DNA of 64,000 nt from Phytophthora colocasiae (Eukaryota; Oomycota; Peronosporomycetes; Peronosporales; Peronosporaceae). A program made the translations under genes and the position numbers. The notes under the pieces were generated by a model. That model had not been told where the DNA came from and did not search any database. It was given only the letters and a program-made list of their open reading frames with translations. Shown here piece by piece: positions 34,149 to 44,640 of the stretch (position 1 is the stretch's first letter; every line of letters starts with the position of its first letter). The stretch lies in NCBI GenBank assembly GCA_018806915.1, contig JAGKQI010000078.1, positions 1,054,001 through 1,118,000 of the forward strand, given 5' to 3'.

Positions 34149-36593
34149 TTAGCCTTTCTTACTCGACACTGTTTCGATTGCTTTCAACTTAGTTTTGCCA
34201 ATCACGCCCTCCAGACACGTGTGCAACTCACCGTTGAGTTCAAGATCAAAAAATTCGGCACGGTTCTTTGGTGTAGTCAAGTCCAGCAGGATGACCTCAT
34301 GGATGAACTCGGTTGTGACCTTTTTCGTGGTAGTTGTGGCCTTCTTTTTCTTCTTTTCCGTCGATTGCATCGCCTCGGTGTATATGACCGATTTCGCCAG
34401 TCCAAATGCCTTTTGCAGATGAGCTCCATACTTCGTCGCACATATGAAAAGAACGTTCAGACAGCCATCATTCGTTTCAAAAAGTATGTCGAATTTCTCG
34501 CGCTCATCATCCACAATTGTTGCTGTGACCTCACTTGCACTGTAGTTTTTGACAGCAAGACCAACCGTTAATGTCTTTCCATCAACATCTGTCGACAGAA
34601 TGACGTCCGTTGATGCTGACCGTGGAAGCGGCTTCAGATTTAATTGGCGCGTGTGTTCACGTAAATCATCAACTACAGCGCTTACTTTGTCCGGATGCAC
34701 GGTTTTACTAGCCAGAGACGGCGACTCCTGTTTTGACTGTTTCGTTACTTTCGGCATTTGAAAAGCACGATCTCCGAATTGTAATCCACGACACCTCCCA
34801 AACCGTTGCTTTTCCGTAAAGAAACTAGGGAGCACCTCGTGTGGACAACCTTCACTCGAAAACATCTCTTGAAATCGATTCAAACAAAGCATCTCGAACA
34901 CGTCAGGATAGTCGATCGAAATCTCGGAAATTACAGGAACAACCTTCTGCAGCAGCTCTTTGACTTTGAACACGGCTGCCAGAACCGGTTTTTGTATGTA
35001 CGCCGGCATGAACAACAGCGCATTCTCCATGCTCCCCTCCCATCTTATGCCGAATGCACTCACCATTTCCTCGTACGTAATCTCCTTGCCTCTGTCGTCT
35101 ATCCAGGATACCGGTAATGACAAGTCGGTTTCTTGTCTGACTAGTGCGCATTCCATGAGATAGTAAAGCGGCGACCGATACAGCCACAATTTCTCAAAGA
35201 AACATTTCCACTCGACACCTCTAAGTGGTTTAGGCGTGTAATTCAAGAGTTCGTCATAAGACTCGCACATCTCGAACGCCTCCACCAACGATCGCGGATG
35301 ACCAAATGTCGTTTCTTCGAGACGAGCTGAAAGCTTCATCACTTCACTGTCAGTAAGTTTCAGATGATGTTGAATACTCTCGCTTGATGTCGCTTCCCAT
35401 CGCGTATTTTCGATAACTGTCTTGATCGCTTCGGGCGGAAGAAGATGAAGGTGAAGTCGCATAAAGTCGAAAGGACTAGCATCTGCCTCTTCTCCTAGTG
35501 GTCTTCTCGCGACATGATTCAGAAACGACGCTCTGCCGGCAATGAGGGAAAACAGTTTCCGATTCTCAAACAGAGGTTGCAACATTTTGCAAAACTTGAA
35601 GAATTGTACTCTCCTCGCAGCATTATCCAGTTTGTCGTGGTCAAAAGTCAAGCCGATTTCATCGATAACTATGAAAAGGGGCCCCACTTCTTTCGTTAAC
35701 TTTACCAAGAGGGACTTGTCTTTGAGGTTGTCGAAAGCGTGGGGTAAAACGTCATAATTCGCTTCGAAGAAATCTCGGATGCGTTCGATCAAACTTTGTG
35801 ACGCTAGATACGAATCAAAGTCACCATTCTCGTCCAGAACATGGTGGTTCTCAAACATGATACGTATCGTGTGGCAACTGCATAGAGTGTTCATAAATCC
35901 ATCCGCTGTCAGGTCAGGCTTGAGCGACTGACATCTCCGAATGTACTCTTGACCAAATCTCGACTTTCCGAGTCCAAACACATTGTCCAAAAGCGGAATC
36001 ACCCATGTTAGGCCAAATCCGTCTTTCGCCCGATTGAAATTTATTTTGTGGAATTTGATGAGGTCCTTCACCGCCTTCTCTCGATTGACGAAGAAGAGCC
36101 TAGAGTCTCTAGAATACACCGGTTCTTCTTCCTTCCACTTCCACTTCTTCACTTCAGTCGTTTTCAGTCTCTTCATCGACTTCTGATCTTCGATTTCGGA
36201 GTGCACTCGCGTCCGACTCGGCACAGATTTCTCCTCAGGAAGTTTCACCAGTACGTGAATCACATCTTCTCCAAGCGGTACATCTTCCCCAAACAAGCGC
36301 GGATCTTTAGCTCTGTTCAACTTCCACGTGGGCCATAACGCCTGCAATTTTGAAGTGTCAACGCGGTTCTGCAGCAGCTTGTTGGCCAGATCTTCGTCAT
36401 ATGACAACCAGCCGTTTTCCTCTGACTTCGCCAGGAAGAGCTGCAGGTTCTTCGCAGCTACAGTTTTCAGGGTTGGGTCGTCCTTGTTCTGAACCTTGAT
36501 CACCTCCTTCAACGCGGAAACCGACTCAGTATTGTCAATGTTCACCTCGAACGCATTTCCCTCCCCAACAATCGCACAGAACAGCTTCACCAT
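34149..36593 (-). CDS. CRN effector, full length (copy 5, 814 aa)
   Basis: One open frame starts at MVKLFCAIVG (36593). A frame extension to 36686 lies upstream of the initiator-like CATTCATTCC and is not used here. Residues 1-56 form the ubiquitin-like header ending in LQLFLAK (50-56). HVLVKLP is at 113-119 and a basic patch near 138-154 (KRLKTTEVKK) is a possible nuclear signal. GLGKS at 207-211 and PLFIVIDEIG at 305-314 are the P-loop and Walker B, and AGRASFL is at 352-358. The rest is a conserved C-terminal region with a ~45-residue insert and a Lys-rich KKKKKATTTTKK stretch. The Walker A is atypical: Asn takes the place of the first Gly. By analogy with the published CRN/RHS-type architecture (NTPase plus nuclease-like tail) it is a host-nucleus effector; enzymatic activity is not shown by the sequence. 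Confidence 0.9.
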   Translation of the reverse strand: MVKLFCAIVGEGNAFEVNIDNTESVSALKEVIKVQNKDDPTLKTVAAKNLQLFLAKSEENGWLSYDEDLANKLLQNRVDTSKLQALWPTWKLNRAKDPRLFGEDVPLGEDVIHVLVKLPEEKSVPSRTRVHSEIEDQKSMKRLKTTEVKKWKWKEEEPVYSRDSRLFFVNREKAVKDLIKFHKINFNRAKDGFGLTWVIPLLDNVFGLGKSRFGQEYIRRCQSLKPDLTADGFMNTLCSCHTIRIMFENHHVLDENGDFDSYLASQSLIERIRDFFEANYDVLPHAFDNLKDKSLLVKLTKEVGPLFIVIDEIGLTFDHDKLDNAARRVQFFKFCKMLQPLFENRKLFSLIAGRASFLNHVARRPLGEEADASPFDFMRLHLHLLPPEAIKTVIENTRWEATSSESIQHHLKLTDSEVMKLSARLEETTFGHPRSLVEAFEMCESYDELLNYTPKPLRGVEWKCFFEKLWLYRSPLYYLMECALVRQETDLSLPVSWIDDRGKEITYEEMVSAFGIRWEGSMENALLFMPAYIQKPVLAAVFKVKELLQKVVPVISEISIDYPDVFEMLCLNRFQEMFSSEGCPHEVLPSFFTEKQRFGRCRGLQFGDRAFQMPKVTKQSKQESPSLASKTVHPDKVSAVVDDLREHTRQLNLKPLPRSASTDVILSTDVDGKTLTVGLAVKNYSASEVTATIVDDEREKFDILFETNDGCLNVLFICATKYGAHLQKAFGLAKSVIYTEAMQSTEKKKKKATTTTKKVTTEFIHEVILLDLTTPKNRAEFFDLELNGELHTCLEGVIGKTKLKAIETVSSKKG

Positions 36594-36763
36594 CTTCTCT
36601 CGAGTCGGCGGATTCTGGAATGAATGAAAAGGGAGGGAGAATTTCCTTTCGTATTTAAGCGAAAATGTACGCAGACTTCCAACCAATGGTGTTGACGGAT
36701 GCTGCGATACTCAACGGAGGTTGAAATGTGATGAAGGCGTATCACGTCACCCAAGATTGGTAA

Positions 36764-37586
36764 GTGAGTGATGGTCCATCACTGATGGAACTGCTGCTGC
36801 TGGACTTGCCGAGGCCAGCCGGGAATGCTAGTGGTGTGACGTCGTGTTGCTTCGCATATGGCCACACGAGCAGTGGGAAGACGCACACGATCTTCGGATA
36901 TGACGCTGAGCTTGGTATGTGCCAGCGGTTAGTTCAAGATCTGTTTGCAGAGAGTGAGGGGGGGCTTGCTCGAGATCGTGACGACGGCACTTGCAGAAGC
37001 TCGACAGGAAGTGGCCTTAGTGCAGTCCCGAGTGACGACTTGTATATTGCGAACCAGTCGCACATGTACATAATCGTCGATGGGAAACCAGTTCTTTCCG
37101 GTGTCCGGCCTCCTAAAGAGGACGAAGATCGGCTGCAGACGTTGCAGAGTCAAGTTGACGCCGCAGAAGCTGTGGTGGCAGCTATGAAAGCTCGTGTTGA
37201 AGCAGAGAAGGCGAAGTGTCCTGGTGGGATATTTGTGTTGGCTGATCTCGCTGGAGCGGAGAAGGTCTGGCTCGCAGTTCCAAGGAGCACAAGGAAGCTC
37301 GAGAGATTAACTCGAGTCTGGTATCCCTCAAGGAATGCATCAGAGTACAAGCTCGAAGGGGAAAAGGACACATTCCTACAGGAACTCGAAACTCACGATG
37401 CTGCTCAAGTGCTACCTGGAGACGGACAAACCTTCATCCACGATCATGATCACAAATGTGTTGGCGACCAAAATCCACTTGCGAAAAGCTCTAGATTCGA
37501 TCAGATACGCTGCGTTAGTTGCCTCTGCATTCAATTCTTCCCAAGACGAGAAGACGGGCATGAAGCGACGAAAATCGGTTAAGTAG
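36764..37586 (+). pseudogene. Kinesin-motor fragment, copy 3
   Basis: It resembles copy 2 in the G7 run near 36964 and the 10-base loss near 37261. In addition, the segment encoding VVPLGKAR is deleted near 37033, so a single shifted frame stays open from 36764 to 37582 but reads non-kinesin sequence after the P-loop. Another C is missing near 37375 (ACATTCCTACAGG). Confidence 0.85.
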
Positions 37587-37708
37587 GACCAGCAAAAGCG
37601 GTGAGGATAAAGCGACACAAGATCTATTCAAGCCCGATAAGTTGGGAAGAAAACATTGCTGATATTGATGAGCTCTGATATTGGTTGGTTTCATGTGCAT
37701 TCGTTGAC

Positions 37709-39175
37709 TTAGGTCTGATGCCGAGATATCCCGATATGAACACCACGCACCTCAAATTGTAGCACTGGTTGATCAGGAACACCATGTCGCTCATCTTTCG
37801 TAGATGGAATGGATAGAAGTTTTCGTTGTGGGAGACTTGGAGATGGTTGTGGTTGTACGTCAAGCTACAAAACACTACCCGTAAGTAAATTGCTCGTACA
37901 CAGTGCACAACAAGCAACATGCCCGTATCAACGGTGAAGGAACTCGCCAAAGACGATCATTTTTCTTGCGATTCTGGTGTGATCGGACTCCTCGGCGTAT
38001 CGGAGCTGGGGATACCCGCTCTACTGGAGCTGGTGGTGGCGATATGAATGTTTGTCTTTGAGCTGACATTTCTGTTGGTGTGTTCGCTTCACTCTGTACT
38101 GGCACGGGTGGGAGACTCTCTATCGGATGTCCAGCAGAGCAATCAATTCGAGTCTCTTCCTTGTTGACTTCCAAGACCTTAAGAGGCTGAAGCCAAGACG
38201 ACTGAAGCACCTTTGCGATATTCGGTCGGTTCTCAGGGTCCTTTTGTAGCATACTGGCTATCAATTCAACTGCTTCTGCAGTAACTGCAGCACTCAGAGG
38301 CTCGTATTGACCTTGAGTGATACGATAAACAACCGCAGGATACGACGGAGCGCTAAAAGCTGGCTTCCCAGTCAGCATTTCGTACAAGACACAGCCAAGC
38401 GACCAAATGTCAGTAGTGAAGCCATGGAGCTCGTCTTCCAACATCTCTGGGCTCATGTAAGCGGCGATCCGACAACTGTCGACATGAGGTCCTCAGGCCC
38501 AAGCACTTGTGAGTCAGAAGCTGGTGGAAGCTGCTTGGAAGTACCGAAATCCCCCAGAACAATTCGTCCGGATTGAAAGAGGAAGACGTTGCCACATTTG
38601 AGATCGCGATGAACCACACGATTTCGGTGCAAGTGGTCGACTCCTTGTCTTGAGTAACATCTCCCGAGCTCTGTCCTCCTGGATTGAGTTCGAACGTAGA
38701 TACTGCTCGAGGTCTCCTCTATCTGCGTGTTCCAGACTGAGGATGAGAAGTTGCTGGTTCTCTTCAGGATTGTCAGCCCAGAAAGCTTCATGAAACTTTA
38801 TGATGTTTGGATGGGAAGGAAGCAGCTGTAACAGTGCTACCTCATTCAGACACCTCTTTCTACAAAAATCACGTTCAGATAGTACTAGTGAATGCTTTAA
38901 CTTGAATGTTTACCGTTCTTCCGAACGTCAGATCGATCTCTTTTAGACACACTTGTTCCTTTGTAGCAACACGTTCACACAGGAATGCCCGAAGACGAAG
39001 ATTGGTTGGAATCAAGTCATACGAATTAAAGCCTTTGAATACCTAGCGAACTTACATCTCCGTACGTGCCGCGACCAATGTATTCATCTTGTGGCTTTGT
39101 AGGAAGGCTGATGTTCTCCTTTGTTGGCTTCTTGGTTTCTATACGGTGACAAGGCCTTAATCGCATATACAGCAT
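37709..39175 (-). pseudogene. NEK-like protein kinase, copy 4 (broken)
   Basis: It has the same -1 at GTAAGCGG (near 38457) and the same deletion near 38648 as copy 3, so both derive from one damaged ancestor. Unlike copy 3 it has an intact exon 1 donor (ACTTAC on the plus strand, near 39052) and the usual intron 2. The alternative start is at 39175. Nearly 1.5 kb is otherwise alignable with copy 6. Confidence 0.85.
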
Positions 39176-39278
39176 CGTAGATCAACAAAGGCGGTGCTTC
39201 ACTTCCGGTTGAATTGTATTATTTATGCTCTGTTCGTTCTCCTCCATGTTTCATTCCAACCACTGATGAACCTTGAAG

Positions 39279-41717
39279 TTAGCCTTTCTTACTCGACACT
39301 GTTTCGATTGCTTTCAACTTAGTTTTGCCAATCACGCCCTCCAGACACGTGTGCAACTCACCGTTGAGTTCAAGATCAAAAAATTCGGCACGGTTCTTTG
39401 GTGTAGTCAAGTCCAGCAGGATGACCTCATGGATGAACTCGGTTGTGACCTTTTTCGTGGTAGTTGTGGCCTTCTTTTTCTTCTTTTCCGTCGATTGCAT
39501 CGCCTCGGTGTATATGACCGATTTCGCCAGTCCAAATGCCTTTTGCAGATGAGCTCCATACTTCGTCGCACATATGAAAAGAACGTTCAGACAGCCATCA
39601 TTCGTTTCAAAAAGTATGTCGAATTTCTCGCGCTCATCATCCACAATTGTTGCTGTGACCTCACTTGCACTGTAGTTTTTGACAGCAAGACCAACCGTTA
39701 ATGTCTTTCCATCAACATCTGTCGACAGAATGACGTCCGTTGATGCTGACCGTGGAAGCGGCTTCAGATTTAATTGGCGCGTGTGTTCACGTAAATCATC
39801 AACTACAGCGCTTACTTTGTCCGGATGCACGGTTTTACTAGCCAGAGACGGCGACTCCTGTTTTGACTGTTTCGTTACTTTCGGCATTTGAAAAGCACGA
39901 TCTCCGAATTGTAATCCACGACACCTCCCAAACCGTTGCTTTTCCGTAAAGAAACTAGGGAGCACCTCGTGTGGACAACCTTCACTCGAAAACATCTCTT
40001 GAAATCGATTCAAACAAAGCATCTCGAACACGTCAGGATAGTCGATCGAAATCTCGGAAATTACAGGAACAACCTTCTGCAGCAGCTCTTTGACTTTGAA
40101 CACGGCTGCCAGAACCGGTTTTTGTATGTACGCCGGCATGAACAACAGCGCATTCTCCATGCTCCCCTCCCATCTTATGCCGAATGCACTCACCATTTCC
40201 TCGTACGTAATCTCCTTGCCTCCGGCGTCTCTCCAGGACGCTGACAAGTCTGTTCCTTGTTTGTTGAGTGCGCATTCCATGAGAAAGTGAAGCCGCGACC
40301 GATACAGCCACAATTTCTCAAAGAAACATTTCCACTCGACACCTGTAAGTGGTTTAGGCGTGTAATTCAAGAGTTCGTCATAAGACTCGCACATCTCGAA
40401 CGCCTCCACCAACGATCGCGGATGACCAAATGTCGTTTCTTCGAGACGAGCTGAAAGCTTCATCACTTCACTGTCAGTAAGTTTCAGATGATGTTGAATA
40501 CTCTCGCTTGATGTCGCTTCCCATCGCGTATTTTCGATAACTGTCTTGATCGCTTCGGGCGGAAGAAGATGAAGGTGAAGTCGCATAAAGTCGAAAGGAC
40601 TAGCATCTGCCTCTTCTCCTAGTGGTCTTCTCGCGACATGATTCAGAAACGACGCTCTGCCGGCAATGAGGAAAAACAGTTTCCGATTCTCAAACAGAGG
40701 TTGCAACATTTTGCAAAACTTGAAGAATTGTACTCTCCTCGCAGCATTATCCAGTTTGTCGTGGTCAAAAGTCAAGCCGATTTCATCGATAACTATGAAA
40801 AGGGGCCCCACTTCTTTCGTTAACTTTACCAAGAGGGACTTGTCTTTGAGGTTGTCGAAAGCGTGGGGTAAAACGTCATAATTCGCTTCGAAGAAATCTC
40901 GGATGCGTTCGATCAAACTTTGTGACGCTAGATACGAATCAAAGTCACCATTCTCGTCCAGAACATGGTGGTTCTCAAACATGATACGTATCGTGTGGCA
41001 ACTGCATAGAGTGTTCATAAATCCATCCGCTGTCAGGTCAGGCTTGAGCGACTGACATCTCCGAATGTACTCTTGACCAAATCTCGACTTTCCGAGTCCA
41101 AACACATTGTCCAAAAGCGGAATCACCCATGTTAGGCCAAATCCGTCTTTCGCCCGATTGAAATTTATTTTGTGGAATTTGATGAGGTCCTTCACCGCCT
41201 TCTCTCGATTGACGAAGAAGAGCCTAGAGTCTCTAGAATACACCGGTTCTTCTTCCTTCCACTTCCACTTCTTCACTTCAGTCGTTTTCAGTCTCTTCAT
41301 CGACTTCTGATCTTCGATTTCGGAGTGCACTCGCGTCCGACTCGGCACAGATTTCTCCTCAGGAAGTTTCACCAGTACGTGAATCACATCTTCTCCAAGC
41401 GGTACATCTTCCCCAAACAAGCGCGGATCTTTAGCTCTGTTCAACTTCCACGTGGGCCATAACGCCTGCAATTTTGAAGTGTCAACGCGGTTCAGCAGCA
41501 GCTTATTGGCCAGATCTTCGTCATATGACAACCAGCCGCTTTCCTCTGACTTCGCCAGGAAGAGCTGCAGGTTCTTCGCAGCTACAGTTTTCAGGGTTGG
41601 GTCGTCCTTGTTCTGAACCTTGATCACCTTCTGCAACGCGGAAACCGACTCAGTATTGTCAATGTTCACCTCGAACGCATTTCCCTCCCCAACAATCGCA
41701 CAGAACAGCTTCACCAT
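39279..41717 (-). CDS. CRN effector, full length (copy 6, 812 aa)
   Basis: It is open from MVKLFCAIVG at 41717 to the stop at 39279, with the domain order of copy 5 (LQLFLAK, HVLVKLP, GLGKS, LFIVIDEIG, long C-terminal part with Lys-rich linker). It is almost identical to copy 5 except for a tract at about 40220-40300, where it carries the variant found in copy 7 (RLHFLMECA instead of SPLYYLMECA), and some header changes near 41490. This looks like a converted segment. An in-frame extension to 41879 is disregarded because it lies upstream of the initiator-like motif. Confidence 0.9.
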   Translation of the reverse strand: MVKLFCAIVGEGNAFEVNIDNTESVSALQKVIKVQNKDDPTLKTVAAKNLQLFLAKSEESGWLSYDEDLANKLLLNRVDTSKLQALWPTWKLNRAKDPRLFGEDVPLGEDVIHVLVKLPEEKSVPSRTRVHSEIEDQKSMKRLKTTEVKKWKWKEEEPVYSRDSRLFFVNREKAVKDLIKFHKINFNRAKDGFGLTWVIPLLDNVFGLGKSRFGQEYIRRCQSLKPDLTADGFMNTLCSCHTIRIMFENHHVLDENGDFDSYLASQSLIERIRDFFEANYDVLPHAFDNLKDKSLLVKLTKEVGPLFIVIDEIGLTFDHDKLDNAARRVQFFKFCKMLQPLFENRKLFFLIAGRASFLNHVARRPLGEEADASPFDFMRLHLHLLPPEAIKTVIENTRWEATSSESIQHHLKLTDSEVMKLSARLEETTFGHPRSLVEAFEMCESYDELLNYTPKPLTGVEWKCFFEKLWLYRSRLHFLMECALNKQGTDLSASWRDAGGKEITYEEMVSAFGIRWEGSMENALLFMPAYIQKPVLAAVFKVKELLQKVVPVISEISIDYPDVFEMLCLNRFQEMFSSEGCPHEVLPSFFTEKQRFGRCRGLQFGDRAFQMPKVTKQSKQESPSLASKTVHPDKVSAVVDDLREHTRQLNLKPLPRSASTDVILSTDVDGKTLTVGLAVKNYSASEVTATIVDDEREKFDILFETNDGCLNVLFICATKYGAHLQKAFGLAKSVIYTEAMQSTEKKKKKATTTTKKVTTEFIHEVILLDLTTPKNRAEFFDLELNGELHTCLEGVIGKTKLKAIETVSSKKG

Positions 41718-41888
41718 CTTCTCTCGAGTCAGCGAATTCTGGAATGAATGAAAAGGGGAGGGAGAATTTCCTTTCGTATTTAAGCGAAAATGTACGCAGA
41801 CTTCCAACCAATGGTGTTGACGGATGCTGCGATACTCAACGGAGGTTGAAATGTGATGAAGGCGTATCACGTCACCCAAGATTGGTAA

Positions 41889-42712
41889 GTGAGTGATGGT
41901 CCATCACTGATGGAACTGCTGCTGCTGGACTTGCCGAGGCCAGCCGGGAATGCTAGTGGTGTGACGTCGTGTTGCTTCGCATATGGCCACACGAGCAGTG
42001 GGAAGACGCACACGATCTTCGGATATGACGCTGAGCTTGGTATGTGCCAGCGGTTAGTTCAAGATCTGTTTGCAGAGAGTGAGGGGGGGCTTGCTCGAGA
42101 TCGTGACGACGGCACTTGCAGAAGCTCGACAGGAAGTGGCCTTAGTGCAGTCCCGAGTGACGACTTGTATATTGCGAACCAGTCGCACATGTACATAATC
42201 GTCGATGGGAAACCAGTTCTTTCCGGTGTCCGGCCTCCTAAAGAGGACGAAGATCGGCTGCAGACGTTGCAGAGTCAAGTTGACGCCGCAGAAGCTGTGG
42301 TGGCAGCTATGAAAGCTCGTGTTGAAGCAGAGAAGGCGAAGTGTCCTGGTGGGATATTTGTGTTGGCTGATCTCGCTGGAGCGGAGAAGGTCTGGCTCGC
42401 AGTTCCAAGGAGCACAAGGAAGCTCGAGAGATTAACTCGAGTCTGGTATCCCTCAAGGAATGCATCAGAGTACAAGCTCGAAGGGGAAAAGGACACATTC
42501 CCTACAGGAACTCGAAACTCACGATGCTGCTCAAGTGCTACCTGGAGACGGACAAACCTTCATCCACGATCATGATCACAAATGTGTTGGCGACCAAAAT
42601 CCACTTGCGAAAAGCTCTAGATTCGATCAGATACGCTGCGTTAGTTGCCTCTGCATTCAATTCTTCCCAAGACGAGAAGACGGGCATGAAGCGACGAAAA
42701 TCGGTTAAGTAG
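41889..42712 (+). pseudogene. Kinesin-motor fragment, copy 4
   Basis: It has the same G7 run (near 42089), the loss of the VVPLGKAR segment (near 42158) and the 10-base loss (near 42386) as copy 3, but without the extra C deletion at the 3' side. The C-terminal frame KSVK ends at 42712. Confidence 0.85.
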
Positions 42713-44249
42713 GACCAGCAAAAGCGGTGAGGATAAAGCGACACAAGATCTATTCAAGCCCGATAAGTTGGGAAGAAAACATTGCTGATATTGATGAGCT
42801 CTGATATTGGTTGGTTTCATGTGCATTCGTTGACTTAGGTCTGATGCCGAGATATCCCGATATGAACACCACGCACCTCAAATTGTAGCACTGGTTGATC
42901 AGGAACACCATGTCATCTTTCGTAGATGGAATGGATAGAAGTTTTCGTTGTGGGAGACTTGGAGATGGTTGTGGTTGTACGTCAAGCTACAAAACACTAC
43001 CCGTAAGTAAATTGCTCGTACACAGTGCACAACAAGCAACATGCCCGTATCAACGGTGAAGGAACTCGCCAAAGACGATCATTTTTCTTGCGATTCTGGT
43101 GTGATCGGACTCCTCGGCGTATCGGAGCTGGGGATACCCGCTCTACTGGAGCTGGTGGTGGCGATATGAATGTTTGTCTTTGAGCTGACATTTCTGTTGG
43201 TGTGTTCGCTTCACTCTGTACTGGCACGGGTGGGAGACTCTCTATCGGATGTCCAGCAGAGCAATCAATTCGAGTCTCTTCCTTGTTGACTTCCAAGACC
43301 TTAAGAGGCTGAAGCCAAGACGACTGAAGCACCTTTGCGATATTCGGTCGGTTCTCAGGGTCCTTTTGTAGCATACTGGCTATCAATTCAACTGCTTCTG
43401 CAGTAACTGCAGCACTCAGAGGCTCGTATTGACCTTGAGTGATACGATAAACAACCGCAGGATACGACGGAGCGCTAAAAGCTGGCTTCCCAGTCGGCAT
43501 TTCGTACAAGACACAGCCAAGCGACCAAATGTCAGTAGTGAAGCCATGGAGCTCGTCTTCCAACATCTCTGGGCTCATGTAAAGCGGCGATCCGACAACT
43601 GTCGACGTGAGGTCCTCAGGCCCAAGCACTTGTGAGTCAGAAGCTGGTGGAAGCTGCTTGGAAGTACCGAAATCCCCCAGAACAATTCGTCCGGATTGAA
43701 AGAGGAAGACGTTGCCACATTTGAGATCGCGATGAACCACACGATTTCGGTGCAAGTGGTCGACTCCTTGTGCTTCTTGAGTGAACATCTCCCGAGCTCT
43801 GTCCTCCTGGATTGAGTTCGAACGTAGATACTGCTCGAGGTCTCCTCTATCTGCGTGTTCCAGACTGAGGATGAGAAGTTGCTGGTTCTCTTCAGGATTG
43901 TCAGCCCAGAAAGCTTCATGAAACTTTATGATGTTTGGATGGGAAGGAAGCAGCTGTAACAGTGCTACCTCATTCAGACACCTCTTTCTACAAAAATCAC
44001 GTTCAGATAGTACTAGTGAATGCTTTAACTTGAATGTTTACCGTTCTTCCGTGGACTGGAACGTCAGATCGATCTCTTTTAGACACACTTGTTCCTTTGT
44101 AGCAACACGTTCACACAGGAATGCCCGAAGACGAAGATTGGTTGGAATCAAGTCATACGAATTAAAGCCTTTGAATACCTAGCGAACTTACATCTCCATA
44201 CGTGCCACGACCAATGTGGGCCAGTTGATTGTATTCATCTCGTGTCTTT

Positions 44250-44253
44250 ATAA
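44250..44253. repeat. piggyBac target duplication, left (ATAA)
   Basis: ATAA is repeated at 48577-48580. The uninterrupted site in copy 6 reads CTTTATAAGGAGG, with ATAA once. Confidence 0.75.
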
Positions 44254-44268
44254 CCCCCCAGTACTCAC
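44254..44268 (+). repeat. piggyBac terminal inverted repeat, left
   Basis: CCCCCCAGTACTCAC. It matches the inverted right end at 13 of 15 positions. Confidence 0.8.
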
Positions 44269-44640
44269 GCCAATTTCGGTTCGATGTAAAGGCGCATACA
44301 TGTTGTATAATACTACATGTTAAAGCCAGTCTACACTTGAAATTTGTATGCTCCCTCTAAGTGCGAAGCCTTTTTATAGAATTTTGAACCGGATCGAGGA
44401 CAACGGACAGTGCGTTCACACGACTTTATCCAAGCATGTAGTCAAAGACGGCAGCGGTGGGAGCCGATCAGAGAACATGTTGTATATACGCCGAGTTGGA
44501 TATGGACTTTTTACTGGATCTGTACATTCTGTGGAAGATTGCCATGCATAAGTTAGACGTGTGGTTTAGCTTGCAAGTCAGTATGTAGATGAAATGCAAG
44601 GCATGGATTGTTCTTAGCCTGTTAGCTAGCTAGAGACGAG

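Larger units (their letters stand above)
31644..36763. repeat. Tandem unit (kinesin fragment + kinase + CRN), 5.12 kb
   Basis: This block is followed head-to-tail by a near-identical block at 36764-41888 (5.125 kb) and then by a third at 41889-56984 that carries piggyBac and Gypsy insertions. Differences between the first two are local, for example kinase intron 2 (near 33745-33850 against 38840-38935) and CRN around 35090-35170 against 40220-40300. This patchiness is typical of gene conversion after duplication. Confidence 0.85.

Noticed and set aside
44348..44551. 67-codon open frame in the left part of the piggyBac element
   Set aside because: No family motif, no partner exon, and it is located in the subterminal non-coding region.
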